Below are positions 1 through 10,726 of a stretch of 64,000 bases of DNA, piece by piece. The stretch's first letter is position 1; each line of letters starts with the position of its first letter. The stretch is from Streptomyces xanthochromogenes (GTDB lineage: Bacteria; Actinomycetota; Actinomycetes; Streptomycetales; Streptomycetaceae), in NCBI RefSeq assembly GCF_014650455.1, contig NZ_BMUZ01000005.1:1-64000 (forward strand). Direction: 5' to 3'. A program made the position numbers and the translations under genes. Under the pieces are notes generated by a model. The model did not search any database. It saw nothing but the letters and a program-made list of their open reading frames with translations, and was not told the origin of the DNA.

Positions 1-14
1 TCAAACTCTCCATG
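1..14 (-). rRNA. 16S rRNA, 5' end only (cut by window edge)
   Basis: Read on the minus strand, the first bases of the window end in GGAGAGTTTGA, the start of the universal sequence at the 5' end of bacterial 16S rRNA. The gene therefore continues leftwards out of the window, and only about 14 bases are present. The exact mature end cannot be fixed from sequence alone. The long lower-GC leader to its right, with strong promoters, supports the call. Confidence 0.85.
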
Positions 15-207
15 AATGTTTACCCGTAATCGGGTGCACACATCACGTAAGAGCGGGACGGAACCGCCGGAATAAGGCGGCCCGTCCACAGCGTCCTCGC
101 TGTGTTGTTGCCTGCCCGCCACAAGGGTCGACAGGACTTTTCAAAGGAACCTCGATCCGCCGGAGCGGATACGGGGTTGTCAATCTGGCGTTGACTTTTG
201 GCACGCT

Positions 208-225
208 GTTGAGTTCTCAAGGAAC
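208..225 (-). promoter_or_regulatory. Conserved rRNA leader element
   Basis: On the minus strand this reads GTTCCTTGAGAACTCAAC, with the internal palindrome TTGAG..CTCAA. Very similar segments occur in leaders of actinobacterial rRNA operons. A role in antitermination or RNase III processing is inferred from that position. Confidence 0.5.
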
Positions 226-495
226 GGACGCTTCCTTTGTACTCACCCTCTCGGGCTTTCCTCCGGGCGCTTCCCTTCGGTATTTCGTGTTTCCAGCCTA
301 GCAGATTCAATTTCTTGTTTCTGCCACCCGCTGGAGCGGGCTTTCCGAATTGATATTCGCTTTCGCGTTTCCCTTTTCGGCGATTCCGACTCTATCAGAA
401 GCATTTCAGCCGACCGAATCGGCTTCTTGGCTTCGAATGGTGAAGTCGGGATGGATCATCGCTCAGAAATTCAATTTCCGGCGAGAGCGAGTTAG

Positions 496-524
496 ATATT
501 AGCCAGTGCTCTCGAACTTGTCCA
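496..524 (-). promoter_or_regulatory. Second vegetative promoter of the rrn operon
   Basis: On the minus strand: -35 TGGACA (519-524), a 17-base spacer, and -10 TAATAT (496-501). It lies 47 bases downstream of the TTGACA promoter in the same direction, so the two form a tandem array. Confidence 0.7.
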
Positions 525-542
525 GTCCGAGGCAACCGTTCA

Positions 543-571
543 AATCTACCTCCCCACTCGAACCGTGTCAA
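543..571 (-). promoter_or_regulatory. Vegetative promoter of the rrn operon (distal)
   Basis: On the minus strand there is a perfect -35 TTGACA (566-571), exactly 17 bases, then -10 TAGATT (543-548). This matches the HrdB-type (sigma-70) consensus and points towards the 16S gene. Confidence 0.75.
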
Positions 572-623
572 CGATTTTTGTGGGCGAAGGGGACAGTAGC
601 AGGTCAGAGGGGTCGCACGCACA

Positions 624-1631
624 TCACGCGGCCGTCGGCAGCTCGGCGCTGCGGGCGGCGGACTCAACGTCGCCCACCTCTCCTGCTCGCGCGGCGCGGC
701 CGCCCAGGACGTACACGTACAGGAGGAACGCCACTTCGGCGGCGATGCCCAGGGCGATGCGGGCCCAAGTGGGCAGGCCGGAGGGGGTTACGAAGCCCTC
801 GATCATTCCCGAGACGAACAGCACCAGGGCCAGACCGATCGCCATGCCGAGAGCGGCGCGGCCCTGTTCCGCCAGAGCTGCCCTGCGGGTGCGTGGGCCC
901 GGGTCCACGACGGTCCAGCCCAGGCGCAGGCCGGTGCCGGCTGCGACGAACACCGCGGTCAGTTCCAGCAGGCCGTGCGGGAGGACCAGGCCGAGGAAGG
1001 TGTCGAGGCGGCCGGCCGACGACATCAGGCCGATGCCGACCCCGAGGTTGAGCATGTTCAGGAAGAGGATCCACAGGACGGGGATGCCGAGGAAGGCGCC
1101 CAGCACCAGGCACATCGCGGTGGCCTGCGCGTTGTTCGTCCAGACCTGGGCCGCGAAGGACGCCGCCGGGTGGCTGGAGTAATAGGTCTCGTACTGGCCG
1201 CCGGGCTGTGTCATCCGGCGCAGGGCGTCCGGGGCGGCGATCGCCGACTGGACCTCGGGGTGGGTGCCGATCCACCAGCCGATGATCGCGGATACGGCTA
1301 TGGAGACCAGGGCCGTGGGAATCCACCAGCGCCGGGAGCGGTAGACGGCCGCTGGGAAGCCTGCCGTGAGGAAGCGGGCGGCGTCGCGCCAGGTCGCGCG
1401 GCGGGTGCCGATGACGGTGGAGCGCGCGCGGGCCACGAGTTGCGTCAGGCGGGCCGTGAGCAGGGGGTCCGGAGCCGTGGACTGTATGAGGGACAGGTGC
1501 GTGGACGTGCGCTGGTACAGGGCCACCAACTCGTCCGCCTCGGCGCCCGTGAGACGGCGGCCTCGGTGCAGGAGGTGTTCGAGGCGGTCCCACTCCGCAC
1601 GGTGGGCGGTCACGAAGACGTCGAGGTCCAT
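624..1631 (-). CDS. SpoIIM-like (stage II sporulation protein M) integral membrane protein
   Basis: A 335-residue protein starting at MDLDVFV; an in-frame extension of 29 residues upstream looks non-coding. The first 100 residues are soluble (AEWDRLEHLLHRGRRLTG and an STHLSLIQS segment). Several hydrophobic segments follow, including IPTALVSIAVSAIIGWWIG, a middle pair, and FLLYVYVLGG near the end. This layout is that of the DUF95/SpoIIM family. In Bacillus SpoIIM acts in engulfment, but the actinobacterial members lack an established function. The gene is divergent from the RDD gene, 129 bases away, and such pairs are common in actinobacteria. Confident for family, not for role. Confidence 0.8.
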   Translation of the reverse strand: MDLDVFVTAHRAEWDRLEHLLHRGRRLTGAEADELVALYQRTSTHLSLIQSTAPDPLLTARLTQLVARARSTVIGTRRATWRDAARFLTAGFPAAVYRSRRWWIPTALVSIAVSAIIGWWIGTHPEVQSAIAAPDALRRMTQPGGQYETYYSSHPAASFAAQVWTNNAQATAMCLVLGAFLGIPVLWILFLNMLNLGVGIGLMSSAGRLDTFLGLVLPHGLLELTAVFVAAGTGLRLGWTVVDPGPRTRRAALAEQGRAALGMAIGLALVLFVSGMIEGFVTPSGLPTWARIALGIAAEVAFLLYVYVLGGRAARAGEVGDVESAARSAELPTAA

Positions 1632-1759
1632 GTTCTGCTGCTGCTCCAGGCACTGGGTACGTACGGTCTGTACTACTGCGGCGCGCTGCGGGTCAGCTTG
1701 GCAGACTGTGAGGTCCAAGGGGTGTGGAAGACCGTCGTCTGCGAGGGGTGGGGTATCGG

Positions 1760-2761
1760 GTGAGCGCGCTGGTCACAGGTGATGCGGTCGTACTGGGGCT
1801 GCAGCCGGCGCGGTTGCCGAGTCGGGCGCTGGCGCTGGTGATTGACCTTGCCATTGTGTGGGCGGCGTACATATTGGTCTCGCTGGTGATGTTGTTCGCC
1901 ACCGCGTCGCTCGACGGCGCAGCCCAGGCGGCCATCGGTGTGGCGCTGTTCGTGCTCGTGCTGGTCGGCGGCCCCATCGCGGTCGAGACGCTGTCGCACG
2001 GGCGGTCGTTGGGGAAGCTGGCCTGCGGTCTGCGCGTGGTGCGGGACGACGGCGGACCGATCCGGTTCCGGCATGCGCTGGTGCGCGGGGCCATGGGAGT
2101 CGTCGAAATTCTGGTCACGTTCGGCGTCGTAGCCTGCTTCGCCTCGCTCGTCTCCGAGCGCGGGCGGCGGATCGGGGACGTCTTCGCGGGGACGCTGGTC
2201 GTGCGCGAGCGTGTGTCGTCGGGGTGGGCGGCAGCCGTACCGCCTCCCCCGTCGTGGCTGGTGGGGCGGTTCGCCGGTCTCGATCTTTCGCGCGTGCCGG
2301 ACGGGCTCTGGCTGGCCGTGCGCCAGTACCTGACGCGGATGAGGCAGCTCGACCCGCAGGTGAGCTGGACGATGTCGGTCCGCCTGGCCGAGGACATGGT
2401 GGCCTGTACGGGGGCGCCGCTGCCGGAGGGTGTGCCGCCTGCCGCTTATCTGGCCGGCGTGGTGAGTGAACGTCAGGCCCGGGACGCACGGCGGGCGTTC
2501 GGACAGATGCACGCTGTGCCCGGTATGGCTGGTGTGCCCGCAGGGGGCTCCGGTCAGGGGCAGGGCCCGGCTCCTTGGGCGGCCGGCCCGCAGTTCCACG
2601 GGGCCGTTCCCGGCCCCGGACGGAGCCCGGTTCAAGGGGCCGCCCAGAGTTCGGTTCACGGGGCAGCTCACACACCGGTGCGTGGTTCGGTCGAGGTGCT
2701 GCCTGACGGGGCCCCGGCTCCGGGGCCCGTGCGTTCCACGGGGTTCGCGCCGCCCGCGTAG
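1760..2761 (+). CDS. RDD family membrane protein
   Basis: A 333-residue protein from the GTG at 1760, which follows a G-rich ribosome-binding stretch; an in-frame ATG at 1724 is a less likely start. An RDD-type membrane domain fills residues 15-150: helices begin at ALALVIDLAIVWAAYI, and the segment around SLGKLACGLRVVRDDGG is typical. Residues 150-250 are soluble, and the last 90 are rich in Gly, Pro, Ala and Gln and probably disordered (MAGVPAGGSGQGQGPAPW). RDD proteins may be transporters or assist envelope proteins, but no substrate is known here. It is divergent from the SpoIIM-like gene. Confidence 0.8.
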   Translation: MSALVTGDAVVLGLQPARLPSRALALVIDLAIVWAAYILVSLVMLFATASLDGAAQAAIGVALFVLVLVGGPIAVETLSHGRSLGKLACGLRVVRDDGGPIRFRHALVRGAMGVVEILVTFGVVACFASLVSERGRRIGDVFAGTLVVRERVSSGWAAAVPPPPSWLVGRFAGLDLSRVPDGLWLAVRQYLTRMRQLDPQVSWTMSVRLAEDMVACTGAPLPEGVPPAAYLAGVVSERQARDARRAFGQMHAVPGMAGVPAGGSGQGQGPAPWAAGPQFHGAVPGPGRSPVQGAAQSSVHGAAHTPVRGSVEVLPDGAPAPGPVRSTGFAPPA

Positions 2762-2784
2762 TGCCGTGCCCGGCCGGCCCGGCG

Positions 2785-3405
2785 CTACGGCGCGGGGAAC
2801 GTCGAGGGTGGGGTTTCCAGGGACTCCAGCTCGATCCCCGGTGCCGCGAGGACCACGTCGCCGGCGATGTGGACGGTGTGCTGTTCGCCCGTGTCCAAGG
2901 CGCTGACCTGGTACTCGTCCACGGTCAGGGGGCCGTTGTCAGTGGCGTGCGCTTCACTTTTCATCAGGGCCCAGGACTGGTCGGTCGTGCGGGGGGCGAG
3001 GACCGGATCCGTGAAGGTGACGAGGCGGACGCGCGTCGTCGGGGACTGGGGGGTGAGGCGGAGCAGACGGGAGGTGGCGACGAGAAAAGCGGGGGAACTG
3101 CCGGCGAAGGCGTGGGCGCGCACATTGCCTTCCGTGGCATGGGTCCCGGAGGGGTCCGTACGGACCCAGGTGACGCCGTCGATCGCGGCGCCTCGTACCT
3201 GCCAGGCGGCGGCGTGGAGTTCGAGGCGGATCGGGCGGCCGAGATCGTCCAGTGCGAGGTCTACGGAGCCCGCGTGGTCTCCGGAAGGGGTGGTGAGCTG
3301 GGAGACGTAGCGCCAGCCGGAGGGTCCCGGCGCGCAGTGGAAGTGTTCTTCGCCGAGAGGGGTGTGGTCGTGGGGATCGTGAAGCGAATATCGGCCGCGG
3401 GGCAT
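2785..3405 (-). CDS. Conserved hypothetical protein (206 aa)
   Basis: I do not recognise a named family. The 206-residue product is soluble, with no signal peptide or membrane segment. It is rich in alternating hydrophobic and polar residues, with WRYVSQL near residue 31 and SVDLALDDLGRPIRLELHAA around 47-66, suggesting a beta-sheet protein, perhaps a lipocalin-like or ligand-binding fold. The coding pattern (strong GC bias at third positions) supports a real gene. It lies convergent with the RDD gene, 23 bases away. Confidence 0.65.
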   Translation of the reverse strand: MPRGRYSLHDPHDHTPLGEEHFHCAPGPSGWRYVSQLTTPSGDHAGSVDLALDDLGRPIRLELHAAAWQVRGAAIDGVTWVRTDPSGTHATEGNVRAHAFAGSSPAFLVATSRLLRLTPQSPTTRVRLVTFTDPVLAPRTTDQSWALMKSEAHATDNGPLTVDEYQVSALDTGEQHTVHIAGDVVLAAPGIELESLETPPSTFPAP

Positions 3406-4138
3406 GGGATCTCGGGGTCTTCGGGAGTCAGACGCTGACTCGGTGTGGAGCGGTACGGGCAGGCCCCCGTCACGGGGGTGCGGGGGCCTGCCTCAGTACC
3501 GATGACGTGCCGGGTACCGATGACTTTCCGGGTGGCGACGACGTGTCGGGAGGGCCGACGTGTCGGGGGGATGCTCGCTGCCCGGTAAGTCCGGGAAGCC
3601 TGCGCCCCGGACCGGCTGAGGCTCGTGCTGCCGGGAAGCCCGGGTCCCGGCTGGGGATCGTGCTCGCGGGCCCGGCCGGGGCACGGTGATCCGGTCGAAG
3701 CCGACTGCTCCGGTGGAGACTGCGCGCCCCGGTCGACACCGGACGTCCCGGCCGAAGCCGCATGCTCGGGCAGAGGCAGAGGCACAGGCAGAGCCCGCGC
3801 TACGGACCAAGCCGGATGCCTTCGAGAAGCCCCGTGCTCAGCAGAGGCTCACGCGTGCTCAGCAGGACTCCGGCCGCCGCCGGCGCCTCCGTGAAGCCGT
3901 GCTCCGGCAAAGGCCACCCGTCGGCCGACGCCGGGAACCTCGGCCGACCCGGATGCTCCGGCGGAGAGCGCGGTCGGTCGAAGCGAGGCGCCTCGGCTGA
4001 ACCGCGTGCTCCGGGCGGGGCCAGGTGTTGGTCGGTGTCGTACCGACGGCGTGCCGCCTGGGCTTCAACTCCGCTGCCACAGGGGCCGGTTGGGCCTGAC
4101 GGCCTGCCGCCCGGCACCCTGTGGTCCTCGGGGTTGAC
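3406..4138. other. 733-base gene-poor stretch with degenerate repeats
   Basis: No convincing gene lies between ahcY and the hypothetical protein. The stretch holds a strong hairpin (3458-3492). After it comes about 550 bases of loosely repeated words such as GCCGAAGCC, CGGTCGAAGC, GCTCAGCAG and CTCCGG(C/T), giving several overlapping Arg/Pro/Ala-rich reading frames on both strands. None has a good ribosome-binding site or a recognisable domain, so I treat them as spurious. The stretch could be a decayed coding region or an expanded repeat. Confidence 0.55.
3458..3492. terminator. Hairpin downstream of ahcY
   Basis: GGCAGGCCCCCG (from 3458) can pair with CGGGGGCCTGCC (3481-3492), leaving a loop of about 12 bases. 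Its location fits termination of leftward transcription from ahcY, though it lies 650 bases past the stop. No U-run is present, as is common in Streptomyces. Confidence 0.45.
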
Positions 4139-6016
<1,878 letters not shown>

Positions 6017-8146
6017 GTGACCAGTCCGGCTAGCGACGGGCAGCGGAAGTTGAAGCTGCTCGCGGTGACCGCCTGTCCGACCGGCATCGCCCACACCTAT
6101 ATGGCCGCCGAGAAGCTGGCCCAGGCAGCGGCGGCGCTCGGCATCGAGATGAAGGTGGAGACCCAGGGTTCCATCGGGGCCGAAAACGTGCTCGATGACA
6201 ACGATGTCAAGGAGGCCGACGGGATCATCATCGCGGCCGACAAGGACGTCGCGCTCGACCGGTTCGCCGGGAAGAGGGTGCTGAGCGTGCCGGTCGCCGA
6301 CGGCATCCACCGTCCCGAGCAGCTCATCGAGCAGGTGCGGAGCGCGCCCGTGCACGCCGGCGGCGACGGGGGCGCCGGGAGCGGGAGCGGTGGCGGGGGC
6401 AAGGAGCGCAGCGCCGCGTACAAGGCGCTGATGAACGGTGTCTCGCACATGATCCCGTTCGTGGTCGTCGGCGGTCTGCTGCTCGCCGTGTCGATCGCGC
6501 TGGGCGGGCACACGACACCGAAGGGGATCGAGTTCGACAAGGACTCGTTCTGGTTCTACGTCAACGCGCTCGGCGGGCTCGGCTTCAAGCTGATGCTGCC
6601 GATCTTCTCCGGCTACATCGCCTTCGCGCTCGGCGACCGGCCCGCGCTGGTGCCGGGCATGATCGGCGGGTTCCTCGCGTACGACGGCATGACGATCTAC
6701 GGTGCCGACGCCAACGCGGGATTCCTCGGGGCCATCGCCACGGGCTTCCTCGCCGGGTACTTGGTGGTGTGGATTCGCAAGGTCAAGGTGCCCAAGTTCG
6801 TCCAGCCGATCATGCCGATCATCGTGATCCCGATCGTGTCGACGCTGGCGCTTGGGCTGTTCTACATCTATGTGATCGGGCAGCCGATCTCCTGGTTGTT
6901 CACGCATCTGACCAGCTGGTTGAACGGCATGACGGGGTCGAGTGCGATCGTGCTCGGCGCGTTGATCGGTCTGATGATCGCGTTCGACATGGGCGGGCCG
7001 GTCAACAAGACGGCGTTCCTCGTGGCGGTGGGTCTGATCGGCACGAACAACGCCGTGATGGGCATGGCCGCCGCGGCCATTCCGGTCATGCCACTCGGTC
7101 AGGGGCTTGCCACGCTGCTGCGACGCAAGCTGTACAGCGACCAGGAGCGGGAGACCGGTATCGCGGCGCTGTTCATGGGCTTCTTCGGTATCTCGGAGGG
7201 CGCGATCCCGTTCGCCGCGGCGCGGCCCGCTCAGGTCATCCCCGCCAACATGCTGGGCGGTGCGGTGGCCGGTGCGATCGCGGGCGTGGCCGGCGTGACC
7301 GACTCCGTTCCGCACGGTGGGCCGATCGTCTCGCTGTTCGGTGCGGTGGGGGGAGCCGCGATGTTCTTCGTGGCCATCGCCGCCGGCACGGCTGTCACCG
7401 CGCTGACCACCAACGCGCTGATCGATCTCAAGGGGCGGAAGGCCGCCCGGCAGGGTGCGGACGGGCTCGTGGTCGCGGCCGGATCCGGTGCGGATGCCCC
7501 TGCTGCCGGTTCGCTGGTTGCCGAGCCGGTGCCGGCCGGGATCGGTTCCGGGGCTCGTGTCGATGCCGGGTCCGGCGGCAGCGCTGCCCTCTCGCCTGTA
7601 GCGGAGCCGTCGACGCAGACGGCAACGCCGTCGGCGACGCAGACGTCAACGGACGGCGTGGGCGGCGCTGATGCCGCCGGTGCCTCGCCCGAGGTGCTGT
7701 CCGGGTATCTGACCAGCCAGACCGTCAAGGTGCAGCTCGCCTCGCAGGACAAGGAGGCCGCGATTCGGGAAATGGCCGAGATGCTGGCCTCGACCGGGAA
7801 CGTACGGGATGTGGACGAGCTCGTTCGGGTCGCGCTCGCGCGGGAGGCTCAGGGCACGACCGGGCTCGGCGAGGAAATCGCCATTCCGCACGCCAAGACG
7901 GATGCGGTGTCGTCTCCGACCGTGGGGTTCGCGCGGTCCGTGGAGGGCATCGAGTGGGGGTCGCTCGACGGGACTCGGGCCAAGCTCGTCTTCATGATCT
8001 CCGTGCCGGAGGCCGCGGCGGGAGATGAGCACCTGCGGATTCTGGCGCTGCTGTCACGGAAGCTGATGGACCCCGGGTTCCGGTCGCGGCTGGTGGAGGC
8101 GCCGACCACCGGGGCCGTGCTGGAGGTGCTGGGGGAGATCCGGTAG
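6017..8146 (+). CDS. fruA: PTS permease, fructose family, fused IIB-IIC-IIA
   Basis: A 709-residue transporter that would phosphorylate a sugar, probably fructose, as it crosses the membrane. GTG start at 6017 after TTAGGAGAC. IIB covers residues 10-110, with phospho-Cys 20 in the fructose-type motif TACPTGIAHTYMAAE. IIC spans about 140-470, with many membrane helices and the signature DMGGPVNKTAFL. A low-complexity Ala/Ser/Gly/Thr linker covers 480-565. IIA is C-terminal, with the active His near residue 625 in AIPHAKT. The gene stands alone: there is no 1-phosphofructokinase or DeoR-type regulator next to it, unlike the usual fruRKA operon. It also interrupts an otherwise conserved gene order, so it may be a second, acquired permease. 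Confidence 0.92.
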   Translation: MTSPASDGQRKLKLLAVTACPTGIAHTYMAAEKLAQAAAALGIEMKVETQGSIGAENVLDDNDVKEADGIIIAADKDVALDRFAGKRVLSVPVADGIHRPEQLIEQVRSAPVHAGGDGGAGSGSGGGGKERSAAYKALMNGVSHMIPFVVVGGLLLAVSIALGGHTTPKGIEFDKDSFWFYVNALGGLGFKLMLPIFSGYIAFALGDRPALVPGMIGGFLAYDGMTIYGADANAGFLGAIATGFLAGYLVVWIRKVKVPKFVQPIMPIIVIPIVSTLALGLFYIYVIGQPISWLFTHLTSWLNGMTGSSAIVLGALIGLMIAFDMGGPVNKTAFLVAVGLIGTNNAVMGMAAAAIPVMPLGQGLATLLRRKLYSDQERETGIAALFMGFFGISEGAIPFAAARPAQVIPANMLGGAVAGAIAGVAGVTDSVPHGGPIVSLFGAVGGAAMFFVAIAAGTAVTALTTNALIDLKGRKAARQGADGLVVAAGSGADAPAAGSLVAEPVPAGIGSGARVDAGSGGSAALSPVAEPSTQTATPSATQTSTDGVGGADAAGASPEVLSGYLTSQTVKVQLASQDKEAAIREMAEMLASTGNVRDVDELVRVALAREAQGTTGLGEEIAIPHAKTDAVSSPTVGFARSVEGIEWGSLDGTRAKLVFMISVPEAAAGDEHLRILALLSRKLMDPGFRSRLVEAPTTGAVLEVLGEIR

Positions 8147-8373
8147 GGCGCTCGGTATCGAGGGTGGGAGGGCGCTCGGTGTCGGGGTGGGGGGGAGGCT
8201 CCCCCGCCCCGGCCCTTCCCTCCCCCGACACGCACGGCTCCCCGGCGCCGCCTGCCGAGCCAGGAGCCCCGAGGGCGGTGCGCCGGCCCCGGTGGGACGG
8301 GCCGGGTGCGCTGCCCCGGGCCCGGGCCTGGCTCGTGGAGGGTCGGGCTCCTTCGGGGGGACCGGGTCGGACG

Positions 8374-9333
8374 TCAGTGGCCGCCCGGGGTTGCCTGCGG
8401 GTCGGGGCCCGCCGCAGCTTCTTCCGCGCTGTAGATGTCCGGTTCCAGGTAGATCACGCGGGCGATCGGGACCGCCTCGCGAATCCGGGATTCCGCCGCG
8501 TTGATCGCCGTCGCCACCTCTTGGGCCGTGTCGTCGTGCTGAACGGCGATCTTGGCGGCGACCAGGAGTTCCTCGGGGCCGAGGTGCAGGGTGCGCATGT
8601 GGATGACGGAGGTCACCGTGTCACCGTCCACGATGGCCGCCTTGATCTTCTCCACCTGGTCCGCGCCCGCCGACTCGCCGAGCAGCAGGGACTTGGTCTC
8701 CGACGCGAGGATGAGGGCGATCAGGATCAGCAGGATGCCGATGCACAGGGTGCCGATGCCGTCCCAGACGCCGTCACCGGTGGCCAGGGCGATGCCGACG
8801 CCGAGAAGGGCAAGGACCAGGCCGACCAGGGCGCCGAAGTCCTCAAGGAGGACGACGGGGAGTTCCGGGGCCTTGGCCCGGCGGATGAACTCCTTCCAGG
8901 AGAGCTTGCCCCTGGTGACGTTCGACTCCTTGATCGCCGTACGGAAGGAGTACCCCTCCGCGATGATGGCGAAGACCAGCACGCCGACCGGCCAGTACCA
9001 GGCCTCGATCGCGTGCGGGTGCTTGATCTTCTCGTAGCCCTCGTAGACAGCGAACATGCCGCCGACCGAGAACAGCACGATCGATACCAGGAACGCGTAG
9101 ATGTAGCGCTCGCGGCCGTAGCCGAAGGGGTGTTGGGCCGTCGCCTCCCGCTTGGCCTTCTTGCCGCCGAGGAGCAGCAGGCCCTGGTTGCCGGAGTCGG
9201 CGACCGAGTGGACGCTCTCCGCGAGCATCGACGACGAGCCGCTGAACAGGAACGCCACGAACTTCGCCACCGCGATGGCGAGGTTGGCGCTCAGCGCCGC
9301 CACGATGGCCTTGGTACCGCCTGACGCGCTCAT
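8374..9333 (-). CDS. Cation diffusion facilitator transporter
   Basis: A 319-residue inner-membrane protein starting at MSASGG. The first helices contain the CDF metal-site motif ESVHSVADSGNQ, followed by HPFGYGRERYIY, which fits zinc, iron or manganese efflux by proton antiport. Later helices (SIVLFSVGGMFAVYEG, ALALLGVGIALATGD) lead to a C-terminal cytosolic domain of about 90 residues. Metal preference cannot be read from sequence. It is the last gene of a leftward run after manA (78-base gap), so co-transcription is possible. Confidence 0.9.
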   Translation of the reverse strand: MSASGGTKAIVAALSANLAIAVAKFVAFLFSGSSSMLAESVHSVADSGNQGLLLLGGKKAKREATAQHPFGYGRERYIYAFLVSIVLFSVGGMFAVYEGYEKIKHPHAIEAWYWPVGVLVFAIIAEGYSFRTAIKESNVTRGKLSWKEFIRRAKAPELPVVLLEDFGALVGLVLALLGVGIALATGDGVWDGIGTLCIGILLILIALILASETKSLLLGESAGADQVEKIKAAIVDGDTVTSVIHMRTLHLGPEELLVAAKIAVQHDDTAQEVATAINAAESRIREAVPIARVIYLEPDIYSAEEAAAGPDPQATPGGH

Positions 9334-9411
9334 GGAGTTGCCGTCTTCCCTTCGTCGGTTGCCATCTGCGGGGCCGGCCCGTGCCGGACCCCGCGGCGGC
9401 ACATTGTTACA

Positions 9412-10578
9412 TCAGGCAACCACGGTGGCGCGGAACACCGTTCCCGTACCGGACAGTTCGGACTTTTCCTCGGCGGGTACGAATACGGCCGCGCCCGGGG
9501 TCAGTGTCAATCCCCCGACCGAGGGGCTGCCCGCGGTGCACAGGAGGATCTGCGGGGTCGCCATGGTCAGTTCGGTGGGCGCCGCGCCCTGTGCTCGTAC
9601 GAACCGGGAGAGCCGGAACTCGTCGGTCGGCGTCTCGTACAGCTCTTCCCCCGACGGCGAGGCCTCGGGGCGCAGCACACCGGGATCGGTCGGCTCGAAG
9701 CGTACGACGCGCAGCAGTTCGGGCACGTCGACGTGCTTGGGGGTCAGGCCGCAGCGCAGCACGTTGTCGGAGTTGGCCATGATCTCCACGCCCATGCCGC
9801 CGAGGTAGGCGTGCGGCACTCCGGCGCCGAGGAACAGGGCCTCGCCCGGCTGGAGTTGGACATGATTGAGCAGCATCGCCGCCAGGACGCCCGGGTCGCC
9901 GGGGTAGTGGTGTGCGAGGGAGGCGTACGCGGTGTACTGGGCGCCGCCCAGGCGTTCGCATGCGGCGGCCGCCTCGGTCACCGTCGCCGCCATCTCCTCG
10001 CGGTCCGCGGTCAGTACGGCCGTGAGGACCTCGCGCAGGGCCGCCTCGATGGGGTGGGCGCGCAGCAGGTCGACGTACGGCTTGAGCGAGTCGACCTCCA
10101 GGGCGGCCAGCGTGTGCGCCGCCTCCTGGGGGGTGCGGAAGCCGCACAGCCCCTCGAACGGCGTGAGCGCGCAGATGAGTTCGGGCTTGTGGTTGGCGTC
10201 CTTGTAGTTGCGGTACGGGGCGTCGAGGGGCACCCCGGCCCGCTCCTCGGCGTCGTAGCCCTCCTTGGCCTGCGCGAGGTCGGGGTGGACCTGGAGGGAG
10301 AGGGGGGCTCCGGCGGCGAGGAGCTTGAGGAGAAAGGGCAGCCGGGGGCCGAACCGGGCCAGCGCGGCGCGGCCGAGCTCGCCCGCCGGGTCCGCCGCGA
10401 TCACGTCCGACAACGATGTCGCGCCGGCGCCGCGGTCGAGCTGGGAGGGGGCTCCGGGGTGTGCGCCCATCCACATCTCGGCCTGCGGCTCGCCGGTCGG
10501 CTCGGTGCCGAGGAGTTCCGGGATGAGGGTGGCGGAGCCCCAGGCGTAGGGACGGATGGTGTTGGTGAGACGGTCCAT
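9412..10578 (-). CDS. manA: Mannose-6-phosphate isomerase, class I
   Basis: Interconverts fructose-6-phosphate and mannose-6-phosphate, the entry to GDP-mannose. The 388-residue product starts at MDRLTNTIRPYAWG after AGGACGAC. Class I cupin features are present: N-terminal YAWGS, the zinc region LQVHPDLAQAKEGYD, and PHAYLGG with NSDNVLRCGLTPKHVD in the C-terminal cupin half. It sits downstream of a SIS-domain isomerase-like gene and phosphomannomutase on the same strand, which forms a mannose supply cluster. Confidence 0.95.
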   Translation of the reverse strand: MDRLTNTIRPYAWGSATLIPELLGTEPTGEPQAEMWMGAHPGAPSQLDRGAGATSLSDVIAADPAGELGRAALARFGPRLPFLLKLLAAGAPLSLQVHPDLAQAKEGYDAEERAGVPLDAPYRNYKDANHKPELICALTPFEGLCGFRTPQEAAHTLAALEVDSLKPYVDLLRAHPIEAALREVLTAVLTADREEMAATVTEAAAACERLGGAQYTAYASLAHHYPGDPGVLAAMLLNHVQLQPGEALFLGAGVPHAYLGGMGVEIMANSDNVLRCGLTPKHVDVPELLRVVRFEPTDPGVLRPEASPSGEELYETPTDEFRLSRFVRAQGAAPTELTMATPQILLCTAGSPSVGGLTLTPGAAVFVPAEEKSELSGTGTVFRATVVA

Positions 10579-10726
10579 GGGTCGTCCTGTGTTCTCTTTC
10601 GGTTTCCGGTCCGATGAGGGTCGGGTCGGGCCGGGAGACGTTCCGCCTCCCGGGTTCCCGGGGGCGGGTGGGTGGTGGCAGGCGCCCTGTCCCTGGGCAG
10701 ACACCGTCCGGTTGGCGCGGGCGGGG

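Larger units (their letters stand above)
15..600 (-). promoter_or_regulatory. rRNA operon leader and promoter region
   Basis: This roughly 585-base stretch has no convincing protein gene and is visibly richer in A+T than its surroundings. On the minus strand it carries at least two strong promoters (listed separately) and two weaker -10 candidates: TAGAGT at 389-394 and TAGGCT at 295-300. It also has the segment GTTCCTTGAGAACTCAAC at 208-225, an element typical of actinobacterial rRNA leaders that is probably tied to processing or antitermination. Several tandem promoters are usual for Streptomyces rrn operons. Confidence 0.8.

Noticed and set aside
3686..4000. Plus-strand frame of 104 codons downstream of ahcY
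   Set aside because: Arg/Pro/Ala-rich, no ribosome-binding site and overlapped by several equally poor frames.
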